A stretch of DNA of 64,000 bases from the NCBI RefSeq assembly GCF_000717055.1, contig NZ_JNXI01000009.1, positions 1 through 64,000 of the forward strand. The letters are read 5' to 3'. Below are positions 17,526-26,092 of the stretch, piece after piece. Position 1 is the first letter of the stretch, and each line of letters begins with the position of its first letter. Made by a program: the position numbers and the translations under genes. Under the pieces are notes generated by a model. The model saw only the letters and a program-made list of their open reading frames with translations. It did no database searches and was not told the DNA's origin. Source of the DNA: Streptomyces iakyrus (GTDB lineage: Bacteria; Actinomycetota; Actinomycetes; Streptomycetales; Streptomycetaceae).

Positions 17526-18395
17526 ATGAGCTTTGGGCAGCAGGGGGGACCTCAGTCCCAGTGGGATCCCTGGAAACCGCAGTCGCAGCAGCCCTGGAAC
17601 AGCGGAGGCGGCCAGTCGCCGGACTGGGCGGCGCTCGCTGAAGCCTCAGAGGCCCGCAACAAGCGACGTCGCCTGCTGCTGGTCGGCGGCGGCGCGTTCG
17701 CCACCGTCGCGATCGGCACCGCCGTCGCGGTGGCCGTCGTCTCGGCGGGCAGCGACACGCAGGGGAACCCGACCTCCCTGCCGTCGGCCGACATCCCGAG
17801 CCAGACCGCCTCGGCCCCGTCCTTCGCCCCGACCAGCGCCCCTCCCCCGCTGGACCCGAAGGACTTCATCGCCAGCGCGAAGAAGGACAAGGCCCCGCTC
17901 AGCCCGGACACCCTCTTCCCGGGCACCCAGCTGACCGAGGCCGGGACGCTGTACAAGAAGGGCCCCACCGCCGACACCCGCAACTGCGCCTCGGCGGCCG
18001 GCGGCACGCTCCCCAAGATCCTCACGGCGAACGACTGCACGCGCCTGATACGCGCCACCTACGTCAAGGACGGCATCGCGGTGACGGTCGGCGTGGCCGT
18101 CTTCGACACCGAGGCCCAGGCCGTGAAGGCCAAGGGCCAGAGCACCAAGAAGAGCTTCGTGAAGTCGCTCTCCGGCGGCGGCGTGAAGCCCTTCTGCGAA
18201 TCCGGCTTCTGCCGCTTGACCACCAACTCCTACGGCCGCTACGCCTACTTCACCAACGCCGGCTTCACCAACGGCAAGGACGTGACGCCCAAGGACACCC
18301 CCGTCTACAAGACCGGGGACGACCTGGCCCAGTTCACGTTCGACCAGATCCGCCGCCGCGGCGAGGTCCAGGCCTCGGCCGCGGCCAACGAATAG
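17526..18395 (+). CDS. single-pass membrane protein with extracytoplasmic domain
   Basis: The product is about 289 residues. A Gln/Trp/Pro-rich cytoplasmic N-terminus (about 45 residues) precedes a basic RNKRRRLLLV border and one membrane helix at about 50-72. A Ser/Pro/Ala-rich linker follows, then an outside domain from about 110. The outside domain has four Cys: NCASAAGG, ANDCTRL, PFCESGFC. Function is unknown; a conserved hypothetical gene is expected at this place in Streptomyces, next to truA. An ATG at 17517 is also possible. Its end is 7 nt from the end of truA on the other strand. Confidence 0.8.
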   Translation: MSFGQQGGPQSQWDPWKPQSQQPWNSGGGQSPDWAALAEASEARNKRRRLLLVGGGAFATVAIGTAVAVAVVSAGSDTQGNPTSLPSADIPSQTASAPSFAPTSAPPPLDPKDFIASAKKDKAPLSPDTLFPGTQLTEAGTLYKKGPTADTRNCASAAGGTLPKILTANDCTRLIRATYVKDGIAVTVGVAVFDTEAQAVKAKGQSTKKSFVKSLSGGGVKPFCESGFCRLTTNSYGRYAYFTNAGFTNGKDVTPKDTPVYKTGDDLAQFTFDQIRRRGEVQASAAANE

Positions 18396-18402
18396 CCGGA
18401 CG

Positions 18403-19257
18403 TCAGCAACAGCCCGCCGACGGCAGCGACCGCTTGTTCCGCGCCTCCTTGTTGCGCGCGGCGAGCAGGTCGTCGGCCGGGTATCCGACCTCCTCCAGCG
18501 TCAGCCCGTGCGGCCGGACGACGTGCACGGCCGAGTCCCGTACGCCGGCCGCCAGCACCTTCCCCGGCCAGTCGGCGGGCCGGTGCCCGTCCCCGACGAA
18601 CAGCAGCGCCCCGATGAGCGAGCGCACCATGTTGTGGCAGAAGGCGTCGGCCCGCACGGTGGCGGTGATGATCCCGTCGTCCCCCCGCACCAGGCTCAGC
18701 TCCTGGAGCGTGCGGATCGTGGTCGCGCCCTCCCGCTTCTTGCAGTAGGCGGCGAAGTCATGCTCGCCCAGCAGCCCCCGGGCCGCCTCGTTCATGGCGT
18801 CCACGTCGAGGGGCCAGTCGTGCCACAGCACATGGCCGCGCAGCAGCGGGTCGACGCCTCCGGGATTGTCGGTGACCCGGTACGCGTACCGCCTCCAGAC
18901 CGCCGAGAAACGGGCGTTGAAGCCACTGGGCGCCTCCCTGAGGGCCCAGACCCGGACGTCCCGCGGCAGTCGCCCGGCGAGCCGCTTCAGCAGCTTCTGG
19001 TGGTGCTCGGCCCACACCTCACGCGGCAGGTCGACGTGAGCGACCTGCCCGCGCGCGTGCACGCCCGCATCGGTACGCCCCGCGACGGTCAGCTCGTAGG
19101 TCTCCCGCGACCGCGTCACGGTCCGCAGGGCGTCCTCGATCTCGCCCTGCACGGTCCGCCGCCCCCCGGCCTGCTTGGCCCACCCGGAGAACTCACTCCC
19201 GTCGTACGACAGATCAAGCCGGACCCGGACGTGGCCGGCCTCTACTTCGTCACTCAC
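18403..19257 (-). CDS. truA: tRNA pseudouridine(38-40) synthase
   Basis: The product is 284 residues. It makes pseudouridine at positions 38-40 of the tRNA anticodon arm. The N-terminal [17 protein letters not shown] and [13 protein letters not shown] motifs are typical. The catalytic Asp63 lies in [16 protein letters not shown]. The later motifs RRYAYRV and [14 protein letters not shown] complete the fold. A short Lys/Arg/Asn tail is lineage-specific. It is downstream of rplQ on the same strand but separated by a terminator and a repeat, so it is probably transcribed separately. Confidence 0.95.
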   Translation of the reverse strand: MSDEVEAGHVRVRLDLSYDGSEFSGWAKQAGGRRTVQGEIEDALRTVTRSRETYELTVAGRTDAGVHARGQVAHVDLPREVWAEHHQKLLKRLAGRLPRDVRVWALREAPSGFNARFSAVWRRYAYRVTDNPGGVDPLLRGHVLWHDWPLDVDAMNEAARGLLGEHDFAAYCKKREGATTIRTLQELSLVRGDDGIITATVRADAFCHNMVRSLIGALLFVGDGHRPADWPGKVLAAGVRDSAVHVVRPHGLTLEEVGYPADDLLAARNKEARNKRSLPSAGCC

Positions 19258-19282
19258 CCCAGGATCCTCTCACCAGCACAAA

Positions 19283-19320
19283 GGCGGGCCCGCCCCCTCC
19301 GAAGAGGGAACGGACCCGCC
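19283..19320 (-). terminator. terminator of the rpoA-rplQ transcript
   Basis: GGCGGGCCCGCCCCCTC (19283-19299) pairs with GAGGGAACGGACCCGCC (19304-19320). Three positions match only as wobble pairs on one strand. The stem is about 17 bp with a 4-nt loop, 85 nt past the rplQ stop and before truA. Confidence 0.7.
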
Positions 19321-19334
19321 AACAACGCCCTTCA

Positions 19335-19383
19335 GGGGCGCGGGGAACTGCGCGAACAGCCACGACGAACCGCAAGCCGCCGG
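19335..19383. repeat. dispersed intergenic repeat, copy 2
   Basis: GGGGCGCGGGGAACTGCGCG is followed by AACAGCCACGACGAACCGC. It shares the core with the copies at 14317 and 20001. CGCCC-TTCA-GGGGCG just before and into the copy can form a short hairpin. It lies between rplQ and its terminator. Confidence 0.75.
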
Positions 19384-19404
19384 TAGACAGCCCCCGGCAG
19401 ACGC

Positions 19405-19890
19405 TTACGCGTCCTTGGACTCCTCGGCGTCCTCGGCCTTGGTCGTGTCGACCTGAGCCTCGGCAGCCTCGTTGTCCTTCGCGGCGCGCTTGGTCGCGGC
19501 CTCGGCCTCGCCCGTCGCCTCCTGCGCCACCGTCAGAGCCTCGACCAGCTCGATGACAGCCATGGGCGCGTTGTCGCCACGGCGGTTACCGATCTTGGTG
19601 ATGCGGGTGTAACCACCCGGACGGTTCTCGTAGCGCGGGCCGATCTCGGTGAAGAGCGTGTGCACGATGCTCTTGTCCGTGATGACCTGGAGCACCTGAC
19701 GGCGGTTGTGAAGGTCGCCCTTCTTCGCCTTGGTGACCAGACGCTCGGCGTACGGCCGCAGCTTGCGGGCCTTGGCCTCGGTGGTGGTGATGCGGCCGTG
19801 CTCGAAGAGCGACTTCGCGAGGTTCGCGAGCATCAGCTTCTCGTGCGCGGCGCTGCCGCCCATACGGGCACCCTTGGTGGGCTTCGGCAT
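19405..19890 (-). CDS. rplQ: 50S ribosomal protein L17
   Basis: The product is 161 residues. The L17 core (first 115 or so) starts [20 protein letters not shown] and includes [20 protein letters not shown]. An Ala/Glu-rich C-terminal tail of about 45 residues follows, as in other Streptomyces. L17 surrounds the exit of the peptide tunnel. It is the last gene of the alpha operon. A strong hairpin and a repeat copy lie between rpoA and this gene, so the two may not be expressed in equal amounts. Confidence 0.96.
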   Translation of the reverse strand: MPKPTKGARMGGSAAHEKLMLANLAKSLFEHGRITTTEAKARKLRPYAERLVTKAKKGDLHNRRQVLQVITDKSIVHTLFTEIGPRYENRPGGYTRITKIGNRRGDNAPMAVIELVEALTVAQEATGEAEAATKRAAKDNEAAEAQVDTTKAEDAEESKDA

Positions 19891-19971
19891 GGTGCTTCTC
19901 CTAGGTGTCTGCCCCGGCCGTATCAGGTACCGGGGTCAGTATCCGAGCAGGCGGGTTTGCCTGTCGGAGAT

Positions 19972-19998
19972 CCGAGCAGCCCCGAAGGGGCTGCTCGG
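19972..19998 (-). terminator. perfect 12-bp hairpin between rpoA and rplQ
   Basis: CCGAGCAGCCCC (19972-19983) pairs perfectly with GGGGCTGCTCGG (19987-19998) around a GAA loop. A second, smaller hairpin (CAGGC/GCCTG, 19948-19963) follows on the minus strand. There is no T-run, so partial termination or a processing/stability element are both possible. Confidence 0.6.
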
Positions 19999-20000
19999 AA

Positions 20001-20044
20001 GGGGCGCGGGGAACTGCGCGACAAGCCACAGCGCACCCGCACCC
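20001..20044. repeat. dispersed intergenic repeat, copy 3
   Basis: GGGGCGCGGGGAACTGCGCG is followed by ACAAGCCACAGCGCACCCGC. It abuts the 12-bp hairpin at 19972-19998 and lies inside the rpoA-rplQ intergenic region. The match to copy 2 is nearly exact over the first 30 bp. Confidence 0.75.
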
Positions 20045-20070
20045 GAGTACGGACCGGAAGGCCCGAGCTC

Positions 20071-21093
20071 TTAGTACTGCTCGGTCTCCACGAAACCGGC
20101 GTCCGCGTCGTCGTCCGCACCGAAGGCGTCGGCGGCAGCGGTCGGGTCGAACCCGGGAGGCGAGTCCTTGAGCGCGAGACCCATGCCCGCCAGCTTCGCC
20201 TTGACCTCGTCGATCGACTTCGCACCGAAGTTGCGGATGTCGAGCAGGTCCGCCTCGGAACGCGCCACGAGCTCACCCACGGAGTGGATGCCCTCACGCT
20301 TGAGGCAGTTGTAGGAGCGGACCGTGAGCTCCAGCTCCTCGATCGGCAGCGCCAGATCGGCGGCCAGGGCGGCGTCCGTGGGGGACGGGCCCATGTCGAT
20401 GCCCTCGGCGTCGATGTTCAGCTCGCGGGCGAGACCGAACAGCTCGACCAGGGTCTTACCGGCGGACGCCATGGCGTCACGCGGGCGCATGGCCTGCTTG
20501 GTCTCGACGTCGACGATCAGCTTGTCGAAGTCGGTGCGCTGCTCGACACGCGTGGCCTCGACCTTGTACGTGACCTTGAGAACCGGCGAGTAGATCGAGT
20601 CGACCGGGATCCGGCCGATCTCCTGGCCCACCTGCTTGTTCTGCACGGCGGAGACGTAGCCGCGACCGCGCTCGACGGTCAGCTCCATCTCCAGCTTGCC
20701 CTTGCCGTTGAGCGTGGCGAGGACCAGGTCGGGGTTGTGCACCTCGACACCGGCCGGGGGCGCGATGTCGGCGGCGGTGACCAGACCCGGGCCCTGCTTG
20801 CGCAGGTACATCACGACCGGCTCGTCGTGCTCCGAGGAGACGACCAGCTGCTTGATGTTGAGGATCAGGTCGGTGACGTCCTCCTTGACGCCCGGCACGG
20901 TGGTGAACTCGTGCAGCACGCCGTCGATGCGGATGGACGTGACCGCCGCACCCGGGATCGAGGAGAGGAGGGTCCGGCGCAGGGAGTTACCGAGGGTGTA
21001 ACCGAAGCCCGGCTCCAGCGGCTCGATCACGAACCGGGAGCGGAATTCGTCGACGACCTCTTCGGTCAACGAGGGACGCTGAGCGATCAGCAT
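20071..21093 (-). CDS. rpoA: DNA-directed RNA polymerase subunit alpha
   Basis: The product is 340 residues. The N-terminal domain (about 1-230) nucleates assembly of the polymerase core; the family segment [18 protein letters not shown] is clear. A linker leads to the C-terminal domain (about 245-315), which contacts upstream DNA and activators and contains [17 protein letters not shown] and [17 protein letters not shown]. The acidic C-terminal tail is usual for Streptomyces. A promoter-like pair and a hairpin lie in the gap from rpsK, so rpoA probably has its own start of transcription. Confidence 0.98.
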   Translation of the reverse strand: MLIAQRPSLTEEVVDEFRSRFVIEPLEPGFGYTLGNSLRRTLLSSIPGAAVTSIRIDGVLHEFTTVPGVKEDVTDLILNIKQLVVSSEHDEPVVMYLRKQGPGLVTAADIAPPAGVEVHNPDLVLATLNGKGKLEMELTVERGRGYVSAVQNKQVGQEIGRIPVDSIYSPVLKVTYKVEATRVEQRTDFDKLIVDVETKQAMRPRDAMASAGKTLVELFGLARELNIDAEGIDMGPSPTDAALAADLALPIEELELTVRSYNCLKREGIHSVGELVARSEADLLDIRNFGAKSIDEVKAKLAGMGLALKDSPPGFDPTAAADAFGADDDADAGFVETEQY

Positions 21094-21119
21094 GTGGTGA
21101 GTCCTTCAGTCAGGGGCAC

Positions 21120-21148
21120 CCACTATTTGATGCCCTGATGTGTAACAA
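21120..21148 (-). promoter_or_regulatory. candidate rpoA promoter
   Basis: On the minus strand, TTGTTA (21143-21148) and TAGTGG (21120-21125) are 17 nt apart, with the start codon of rpoA about 25 nt downstream of the -10. It comes just after the hairpin at 21154-21187, so it would restart transcription after it. Confidence 0.4.
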
Positions 21149-21153
21149 GGGTA

Positions 21154-21187
21154 CGGGCGATACGACCCGAAGGAGTCGTACCGCCCG
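21154..21187 (-). terminator. hairpin between rpsK and rpoA
   Basis: CGGGCG-A-TACGAC (21154-21166) pairs with GTCGTA-C-CGCCCG (21175-21187). This is 12 bp with one mismatch and an 8-nt loop. It lies 26 nt after the rpsK stop. It probably ends or thins out transcripts coming from infA-rpsK. Confidence 0.65.
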
Positions 21188-21213
21188 AAAACCTCAGACC
21201 GAGCAGCCGTGCG

Positions 21214-21618
21214 TCAGACGCGGCGGCGCTTGGGCGGACGGCAGCCGTTGTGCGGAGTCGGCGTGACGTCCTGGATCGAGCCGACCTCGAGGCCGGTGGC
21301 CTGCAGGGAGCGGATCGCGGTCTCACGACCGGAGCCCGGGCCCTTGACGAAGACGTCGACCTTGCGCATGCCGTGCTCCTGGGCGCGGCGGGCGGCCGAC
21401 TCGGCGGCCATCTGCGCGGCGAACGGCGTGGACTTCCGGGAGCCCTTGAAGCCGACGTGGCCGGCGGAGGCCCAGGAGATCACGTTGCCGGACGGGTCCG
21501 TGATCGAGACGATCGTGTTGTTGAACGTGCTCTTGATGTGCGCGTGGCCGTGAGCGACGTTCTTCTTTTCCTTGCGGCGCACCTTCTTGGCAGCGCCCTG
21601 ACGACCCTTGGGGGGCAT
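21214..21618 (-). CDS. rpsK: 30S ribosomal protein S11
   Basis: The product is 134 residues. S11 lies in the platform of the small subunit near the E site. Family segments seen are [29 protein letters not shown] and [20 protein letters not shown] at the C-terminus. The basic N-terminus ([11 protein letters not shown]) is normal. It follows rpsM by 64 nt in the infA-rpmJ-rpsM-rpsK run. Confidence 0.98.
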   Translation of the reverse strand: MPPKGRQGAAKKVRRKEKKNVAHGHAHIKSTFNNTIVSITDPSGNVISWASAGHVGFKGSRKSTPFAAQMAAESAARRAQEHGMRKVDVFVKGPGSGRETAIRSLQATGLEVGSIQDVTPTPHNGCRPPKRRRV

Positions 21619-21682
21619 CTATAACTCCTACGGGAGGTGGTCGGTCCTACAGCGAAGACCGTGGACAGGCGTCCGCTGTGGA

Positions 21683-22063
21683 CTACTTCTTGCCCGGCTT
21701 CTTCTTGCCGGCGATGGCGCGACGCGGACCCTTGCGGGTACGAGCGTTGGTGCTGGTGCGCTGACCGCGGACGGGCAGACCACGACGGTGACGGAGACCC
21801 TGGTAGGTGCCGATCTCGACCTTGCGGCGGATGTCGGCCTGGATCTCGCGACGGAGGTCACCCTCGGTCTTGATGTTGTTGTCGACGTACTCGCGGATCG
21901 CGACCAGCTGCTCCTCGGAGAGGTCCCGAACACGGGTGTTCGGGTCCACGCCGGTGGCGGCCAGCGTCTGCTGGGAGAGGGTCCGGCCGATGCCGAACAC
22001 GTAGGTGAGGGCGATCTCCACGCGCTTTTCGCGCGGGATGTCAACACCGGAAACGCGTGCCAT
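21683..22063 (-). CDS. rpsM: 30S ribosomal protein S13
   Basis: The product is 126 residues. S13 is at the top of the small-subunit head and forms bridges to the large subunit. [20 protein letters not shown] opens the protein, and the helix-two-turn-helix region and the basic tail ([15 protein letters not shown]) are complete. The tail includes [19 protein letters not shown] 191-nt gap to rpmJ could contain another promoter, but I see no convincing one. Confidence 0.98.
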   Translation of the reverse strand: MARVSGVDIPREKRVEIALTYVFGIGRTLSQQTLAATGVDPNTRVRDLSEEQLVAIREYVDNNIKTEGDLRREIQADIRRKVEIGTYQGLRHRRGLPVRGQRTSTNARTRKGPRRAIAGKKKPGKK

Positions 22064-22254
22064 TCAATGGCTCCAGTTACTTGTCGGAGGTCTTCCGCAG
22101 AACCGACTCCCAGCCGCCGTACCAGGTACGAACTGAGTCCCCAGCCTCCGAACCGGGGGTGTCAGGCGAACGCTCGTTCCCCTGGGTCCTGCGTATGAAC
22201 ATATTCAGCTTGCGTCGCGCGAATCTCTGCGATGGCAGAGGGATCGGTCGTGCG

Positions 22255-22368
22255 TCAGCCCTGGCGCTGCTTGTGGCGCGGGTTGTCGCAGATGACCATG
22301 ACCCGGCCGTGACGGCGGATCACCCTGCACTTGTCGCAGATCTTCTTGACGCTCGGCTTGACCTTCAT
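22255..22368 (-). CDS. rpmJ: 50S ribosomal protein L36 (zinc-binding form)
   Basis: The product is 37 residues, starting [20 protein letters not shown] and ending NPRHKQRQG. It keeps the three Cys and one His of the zinc-ribbon form (CDKC, C in VICDN, then H). Streptomyces often carry a second, Cys-less L36 used in zinc shortage; this is the zinc-dependent copy. It lies between infA (59 nt upstream) and rpsM. Confidence 0.97.
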   Translation of the reverse strand: MKVKPSVKKICDKCRVIRRHGRVMVICDNPRHKQRQG

Positions 22369-22427
22369 TGGGTGAGGTTCTCCGGGTCAGTGCCACCACC
22401 CCGCCGGAGGCAGGATGCGGGCAAGAT

Positions 22428-22649
22428 CTACTTGTAGCGGTAGACGATCCGGCCACGGGTCAGGTCGTACGGAGACAGCTCCACCACGACCCGGTCGTCA
22501 GGGAGGATGCGGATGTAGTGCATGCGCATCTTGCCGCTGATGTGTGCCAGGACCTGGTGGCCGTTCTGGAGCTCGACCTTGAACATGGCGTTCGGAAGAG
22601 ACTCGACGACAGTGCCCTCGATCTCGATGGCACCTTGCTTCTTGGCCAC
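22428..22649 (-). CDS. infA: translation initiation factor IF-1
   Basis: The product is 73 residues with a single S1-like OB fold. IF-1 binds the ribosomal A site and helps IF-2 and IF-3 during initiation. [20 protein letters not shown] opens it, and [12 protein letters not shown] closes it. The start is a GTG at 22649 preceded by GAAGGGCG; upstream in-frame codons give non-family residues. A possible -10 (TAGACT, minus strand) lies at 22731-22736, after the terminator of the map gene. infA would then head its own operon. Confidence 0.97.
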   Translation of the reverse strand: MAKKQGAIEIEGTVVESLPNAMFKVELQNGHQVLAHISGKMRMHYIRILPDDRVVVELSPYDLTRGRIVYRYK

Positions 22650-22793
22650 GCTTCGCCCTTCGAATCGACTACCTTGATCGACTCTGTGCGGGCGCATGCA
22701 GGCATGCGGGTACACAAGAGCCGACGAGTCAGTCTACGTCAGGGCTCCCGGAAACACGAATCGAGAGAGTCTGCCCCAGCGGACAGATCTTTA

Positions 22794-22880
22794 AGCGCCC
22801 CTTCAGGGGCGCGGGGCTGTGTCGACATGCGGCTCAGCCGCGTGGGCGCGAACAACCACAACCAACCCGCAGCCGCCGGA
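22794..22880. repeat. dispersed intergenic repeat, long variant, with terminator hairpin
   Basis: The hairpin GCGCCCC-TTCA-GGGGCGC (22795-22812) runs into GGGGCTGTGTCGACATGCGG, then CTCAGCCGCGTGGGCGCGAA and CAACCACAACCAACCCGCAG. Compared with the short copies, an insert of about 30 bp with its own CGGCT/AGCCG hairpin replaces AACT. On the minus strand the first hairpin is followed by TTAAAG, so it is a good rho-independent terminator for map. Confidence 0.7.
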
Positions 22881-22912
22881 CGACTCGACCGTCCACTCGG
22901 AGAGCGCGGCGC

Positions 22913-23749
22913 TCAGCCCAGGGGATCCGGCGCGGCCACGATCCCCAGCTCGGCGAGCTTCGCCTTCCCCCCGTCGGGAGACGTCAGCACGAGCGGCCCC
23001 TCCTCCGTCAGAGCGACGGAGTGCTCCCAGTGGGACGACCAGGTGCCGTCCGTCGTGATGACGGTCCAGTCGTCCGACAGGACCTCCGTCTTCGGCGTCC
23101 CCAGCGACACCATCGGCTCGATCGCGAGGCAGAAGCCGGGCACCAGCTTCGGCCCCTTGCCCCGCCGCCGGTCGACGTAGTTCAGCAGGTGCGGGTCCAT
23201 GTGCATCTCGGTGCCGATGCCGTGGCCGCCGTAGTCCTCGATGATCCCGTACTTGCCGCCGCCGGGCTTGGGCTGGCGGCGGATGTACGTCTCGATGGCC
23301 CGGGAGACGTCGACCAGGCGGTTGCCCTGCTTCATGGCGGCGATGCCGGCCCACATCGACTCCTCGGTCACCCGGGAGAGCTCGACGAGTTCCGGAGCGT
23401 GTCCCGAGCCCACGAAGGCCGTGAAGGCGGCGTCGCCGTGCCAGCCGTCGATGATCGCGCCGCAGTCGATGGAGATGACGTCCCCGTCCTTGAGGACGAC
23501 GTCGTCGGACGGGATGCCGTGGACGACGACCTCGTTCACCGACGTGCAGATCGTCGCCGGGAAGCCGCCGTAGCCGAGGAAGTTCGGCTTGGCGTTGTGC
23601 TCGGCGAGCACCTTGCGGGCGACCTGGTCGAGATCCTTCGTCGTGGCTCCGGGGACGGCGGCCTCACGGGTCGCCGCGTGAATGGCGGCGACGACCAGCC
23701 CCGCCTCACGCATCTTGGCGATCTGCTCGGGGCTTTTGATCTGCACCAT
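22913..23749 (-). CDS. map: methionine aminopeptidase, type I
   Basis: The product is 278 residues and removes the N-terminal Met from new proteins. The dinuclear metal ligands are visible: Asp95 (SIDCG), Asp106 (HGDAAF), His176 (GGHGIG), Glu211 (AIEPMV) and Glu242 (WEHSVA), with substrate-binding His78 (VVHGIP). The start at 23749 (MVQIKSPEQ) is chosen because the longer frame to 23875 adds residues unlike the family. It follows adk in the secY-adk-map group after a hairpin-containing gap. Confidence 0.96.
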   Translation of the reverse strand: MVQIKSPEQIAKMREAGLVVAAIHAATREAAVPGATTKDLDQVARKVLAEHNAKPNFLGYGGFPATICTSVNEVVVHGIPSDDVVLKDGDVISIDCGAIIDGWHGDAAFTAFVGSGHAPELVELSRVTEESMWAGIAAMKQGNRLVDVSRAIETYIRRQPKPGGGKYGIIEDYGGHGIGTEMHMDPHLLNYVDRRRGKGPKLVPGFCLAIEPMVSLGTPKTEVLSDDWTVITTDGTWSSHWEHSVALTEEGPLVLTSPDGGKAKLAELGIVAAPDPLG

Positions 23750-23834
23750 GGGAGCTACGGCCTTTCTGGACCTTCGGCGACAACGAACGCCTTCAACGAT
23801 ACGGGGCCGCGCGACCGGCCCCACCCACACAGCA

Positions 23835-23862
23835 GCCGCGGCTCCCCGAGGGGAACCGCGGC
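23835..23862 (-). terminator. hairpin between adk and map
   Basis: GCCGCGG-C-TCCCC (23835-23847) pairs with GGGGA-A-CCGCGGC (23850-23862). This is 12 bp with one mismatch. It lies about 20 nt past the adk stop. No T-run follows, so attenuation is more likely than full termination. Confidence 0.5.
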
Positions 23863-23881
23863 CGTAGCTGCGCACGGACGA

Positions 23882-24544
23882 CTACTTGTCGCCCTCGCCA
23901 CGCTTCAGCGCCTCCATGGCGCGGGTCGTGACGTCCTCCACCTTGCCGAGCGCCGAGATCGTGACCACCAGGCCCTGGGCCTTGTAGTAGTCGATGATCG
24001 GCTCGGTCTGGGTGTGGTAGACCTCCAGGCGCGTCCGGACCGTCTCCTCGGAGTCGTCGTTGCGCTGGTACAGCTCACCGCCGCAGACGTCGCAGACGCC
24101 CTCCTTGGCCGGCTGCTTGTACGTCACGTGGAAGACGTGCGAGGAGTCGTTACGGCAGATGCGGCGGCCGGCGATGCGCTTGACCACCTCGTCCTCGGGG
24201 ACCTCCAGGTCCAGCACCGCGTCGAGCTGCATGCTCTCGGTCTCGAGGAGCTCGTCGAGCGCCTCGGCCTGCGACACGTTGCGGGGGAAGCCGTCCAGCA
24301 GGAAACCGTTCTCGGCGTCCGGCTGCTCCATGCGGTCCTTCGCCATCGCGATGGTGACCTCGTCGGGCACGAGGTTGCCCGCGTCCATGTAGGACTTCGC
24401 CAGTTTGCCGAGTTCCGTCTGCCGGCTGATGTTGGCCCGGAACAGGTCGCCCGTGGAGATGTGCGGGATCGACAGGTTCATGGCCAGGAACGCGGCCTGC
24501 GTTCCCTTACCGGCGCCCGGCGGCCCGACGAGGACGATACGCAT
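23882..24544 (-). CDS. adk: adenylate kinase
   Basis: The product is 220 residues and interconverts 2 ADP with ATP and AMP. The P-loop is GPPGAGKGTQ (about 7-16). The AMP-binding and DGFPRNVSQAEAL segments are present. The LID is the long form with a probable zinc site, made of Cys in GRRICRND, a His and CDVC before GGELYQRNDD. The start codon shares one base with the secY stop (TGATG), so the two are translationally coupled, a common secY-adk arrangement. Confidence 0.97.
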   Translation of the reverse strand: MRIVLVGPPGAGKGTQAAFLAMNLSIPHISTGDLFRANISRQTELGKLAKSYMDAGNLVPDEVTIAMAKDRMEQPDAENGFLLDGFPRNVSQAEALDELLETESMQLDAVLDLEVPEDEVVKRIAGRRICRNDSSHVFHVTYKQPAKEGVCDVCGGELYQRNDDSEETVRTRLEVYHTQTEPIIDYYKAQGLVVTISALGKVEDVTTRAMEALKRGEGDK

Positions 24545-25857
24545 CAGCGGAGGAACCCTTCGTAATTGCGCTGCTGGAGCTGGCTCTCGATCTGCTTCAC
24601 GGTCTCGAGACCGACACCCACGATGATCAGGATGCTGGTCCCGCCGAACGGGAAGTTCTGGTTTGCCCCGAAACCTGCCAACGCCATCGTCGGCACGAGA
24701 GCGATCAGTCCCAAGTACAGCGAACCCGGCCAGGTGATCCGGTTGAGTACGTAGCTCAGGTACTCAGCGGTCGGTCGGCCAGCCCGGATGCCCGGGATGA
24801 AGCCACCATACTTCTTCATGTTGTCGGCGACTTCCTCGGGGTTGAAGGAGATCGCCACGTAGAAGAACGCGAAGAAAACGATCAGCAGGAAGTACGTAAT
24901 GATGTAGTACGGGTGGTCGCCCTTGACGAAGTGTTGCTCGATCCAGGTCTTCCAGCCCGAGGTACCTCCCGCGAACTGAGCGATCAGCGCCGGGATGTAG
25001 AGCAGCGACGAGGCGAAGATGACGGGGATCACACCCGCCTGGTTCACCTTGAGCGGGATGTAGGTGGACGTACCGCCGTAGGAACGGCGGCCGATCATGC
25101 GCTTGGCGTACTGAACCGGGATGCGGCGCTGGGCCTGCTCGACGAAGACCACCAGGCCGACCATGGCGAAGCCGACCAGGATGACCGTGCCGAACTCGAT
25201 CCAGCCGCCGGCCAGGGAGCCCTCCTGCTTGATGGCCCACAGCGCGGACGGGAAGGTGGCGGCGATCGAGATGAACATCAGGATCGACATGCCGTTGCCG
25301 ATGCCGCGGTCGGTGATGAGCTCACCGAGCCACATCACGGCGGCCGTACCGGCGGTCATGGTGATGACCATGGTGATGGTGACGAAGATCGACTGGTCGG
25401 GGACGATCTGGCTGGCCACCGGGCAGCCCGTGAAGAGAGCGCCGCTGCGGGCGGTGGCGACGAGGCCGGTGCCCTGAAGGATGGCGAGGGCGATCGTCAG
25501 GTAACGGGTGTACTGCGTGATCTTCGCCGTACCGGCCTGGCCCTCCTTCTTCAGGGCTTCCAGACGCGGAATCACCACGGTCAGCAGCTGCAGAATGATG
25601 CTCGCCGTGATGTACGGCATGATGCCCAGCGCGAAGATCGTGATCTGCAGCAGCGCGCCGCCGCTGAACATGTTGACCAGGCCGAAGATGCCCTGGTTGG
25701 CCTGGGCGTTGTCGATACAGGTCTGGACGTTCCGGTAGTCGACGCCTGGGATGGGTACGTGCGTACCGACCCGGTAGACCACGATGATGCCGAGCGTGAA
25801 GAGCAGCTTCTTGCGCAGGTCGGGCGTCTTGAACGCCCGGGCGAACGCGGTGAGCAC
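24544..25857 (-). CDS. secY: protein translocase subunit SecY
   Basis: The product is 437 residues with ten membrane helices, the channel of the Sec machinery. MLTAFARAFKTPDLRKKLLF opens it; the plug and helix-2 region includes NMFSGGALLQITIFALGIMP. The conserved cytoplasmic loops KRMIGRRSYGG and the C-terminal QQRNYEGFLR are intact. It starts with GTG-type spacing just after a 235-nt gap from rplO that contains a 17-bp-stem terminator, so secY-adk-map is probably transcribed from its own promoter in that gap. Confidence 0.98.
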   Translation of the reverse strand: MLTAFARAFKTPDLRKKLLFTLGIIVVYRVGTHVPIPGVDYRNVQTCIDNAQANQGIFGLVNMFSGGALLQITIFALGIMPYITASIILQLLTVVIPRLEALKKEGQAGTAKITQYTRYLTIALAILQGTGLVATARSGALFTGCPVASQIVPDQSIFVTITMVITMTAGTAAVMWLGELITDRGIGNGMSILMFISIAATFPSALWAIKQEGSLAGGWIEFGTVILVGFAMVGLVVFVEQAQRRIPVQYAKRMIGRRSYGGTSTYIPLKVNQAGVIPVIFASSLLYIPALIAQFAGGTSGWKTWIEQHFVKGDHPYYIITYFLLIVFFAFFYVAISFNPEEVADNMKKYGGFIPGIRAGRPTAEYLSYVLNRITWPGSLYLGLIALVPTMALAGFGANQNFPFGGTSILIIVGVGLETVKQIESQLQQRNYEGFLR

Positions 25858-26020
25858 GGTGCCTCCTGCGACCCCCGCGCAACTGCGTCAAGGGTGACGG
25901 TCTTGAGGTTCGACGAATAGGTAACGGTCAACTGCCGCTGTGAGTGCCCGAAGTGCAGCACCCAGTGAAAAGTGGGCAGTGCAGGCCACCTTACCGGCGA
26001 GACTGCCGCCCTAGGAACGA

Positions 26021-26060
26021 CCGACCGGGGATACCCCATTTGTGGGGTATCCCCGGTCGG
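26021..26060 (-). terminator. 17-bp perfect-stem terminator after rplO
   Basis: CCGACCGGGGATACCCC (26021-26037) pairs perfectly with GGGGTATCCCCGGTCGG (26044-26060), with a 6-nt loop. It lies 33 nt past the rplO stop and is the strongest hairpin in the ribosomal region. It ends the spc group before secY. Confidence 0.85.
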
Positions 26061-26092
26061 GATCGCTCAGGTCATCGAGACGCCTGTGGTGT

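Noticed and set aside
19660..21138. 492-codon open frame opposite rplQ and rpoA
   Set aside because: Antisense to two essential genes, with the shadow pattern rich in Arg, Asp and Val.
23021..24565. 514-codon open frame opposite map and adk
   Set aside because: Runs antisense through two well-identified genes and has shadow composition.
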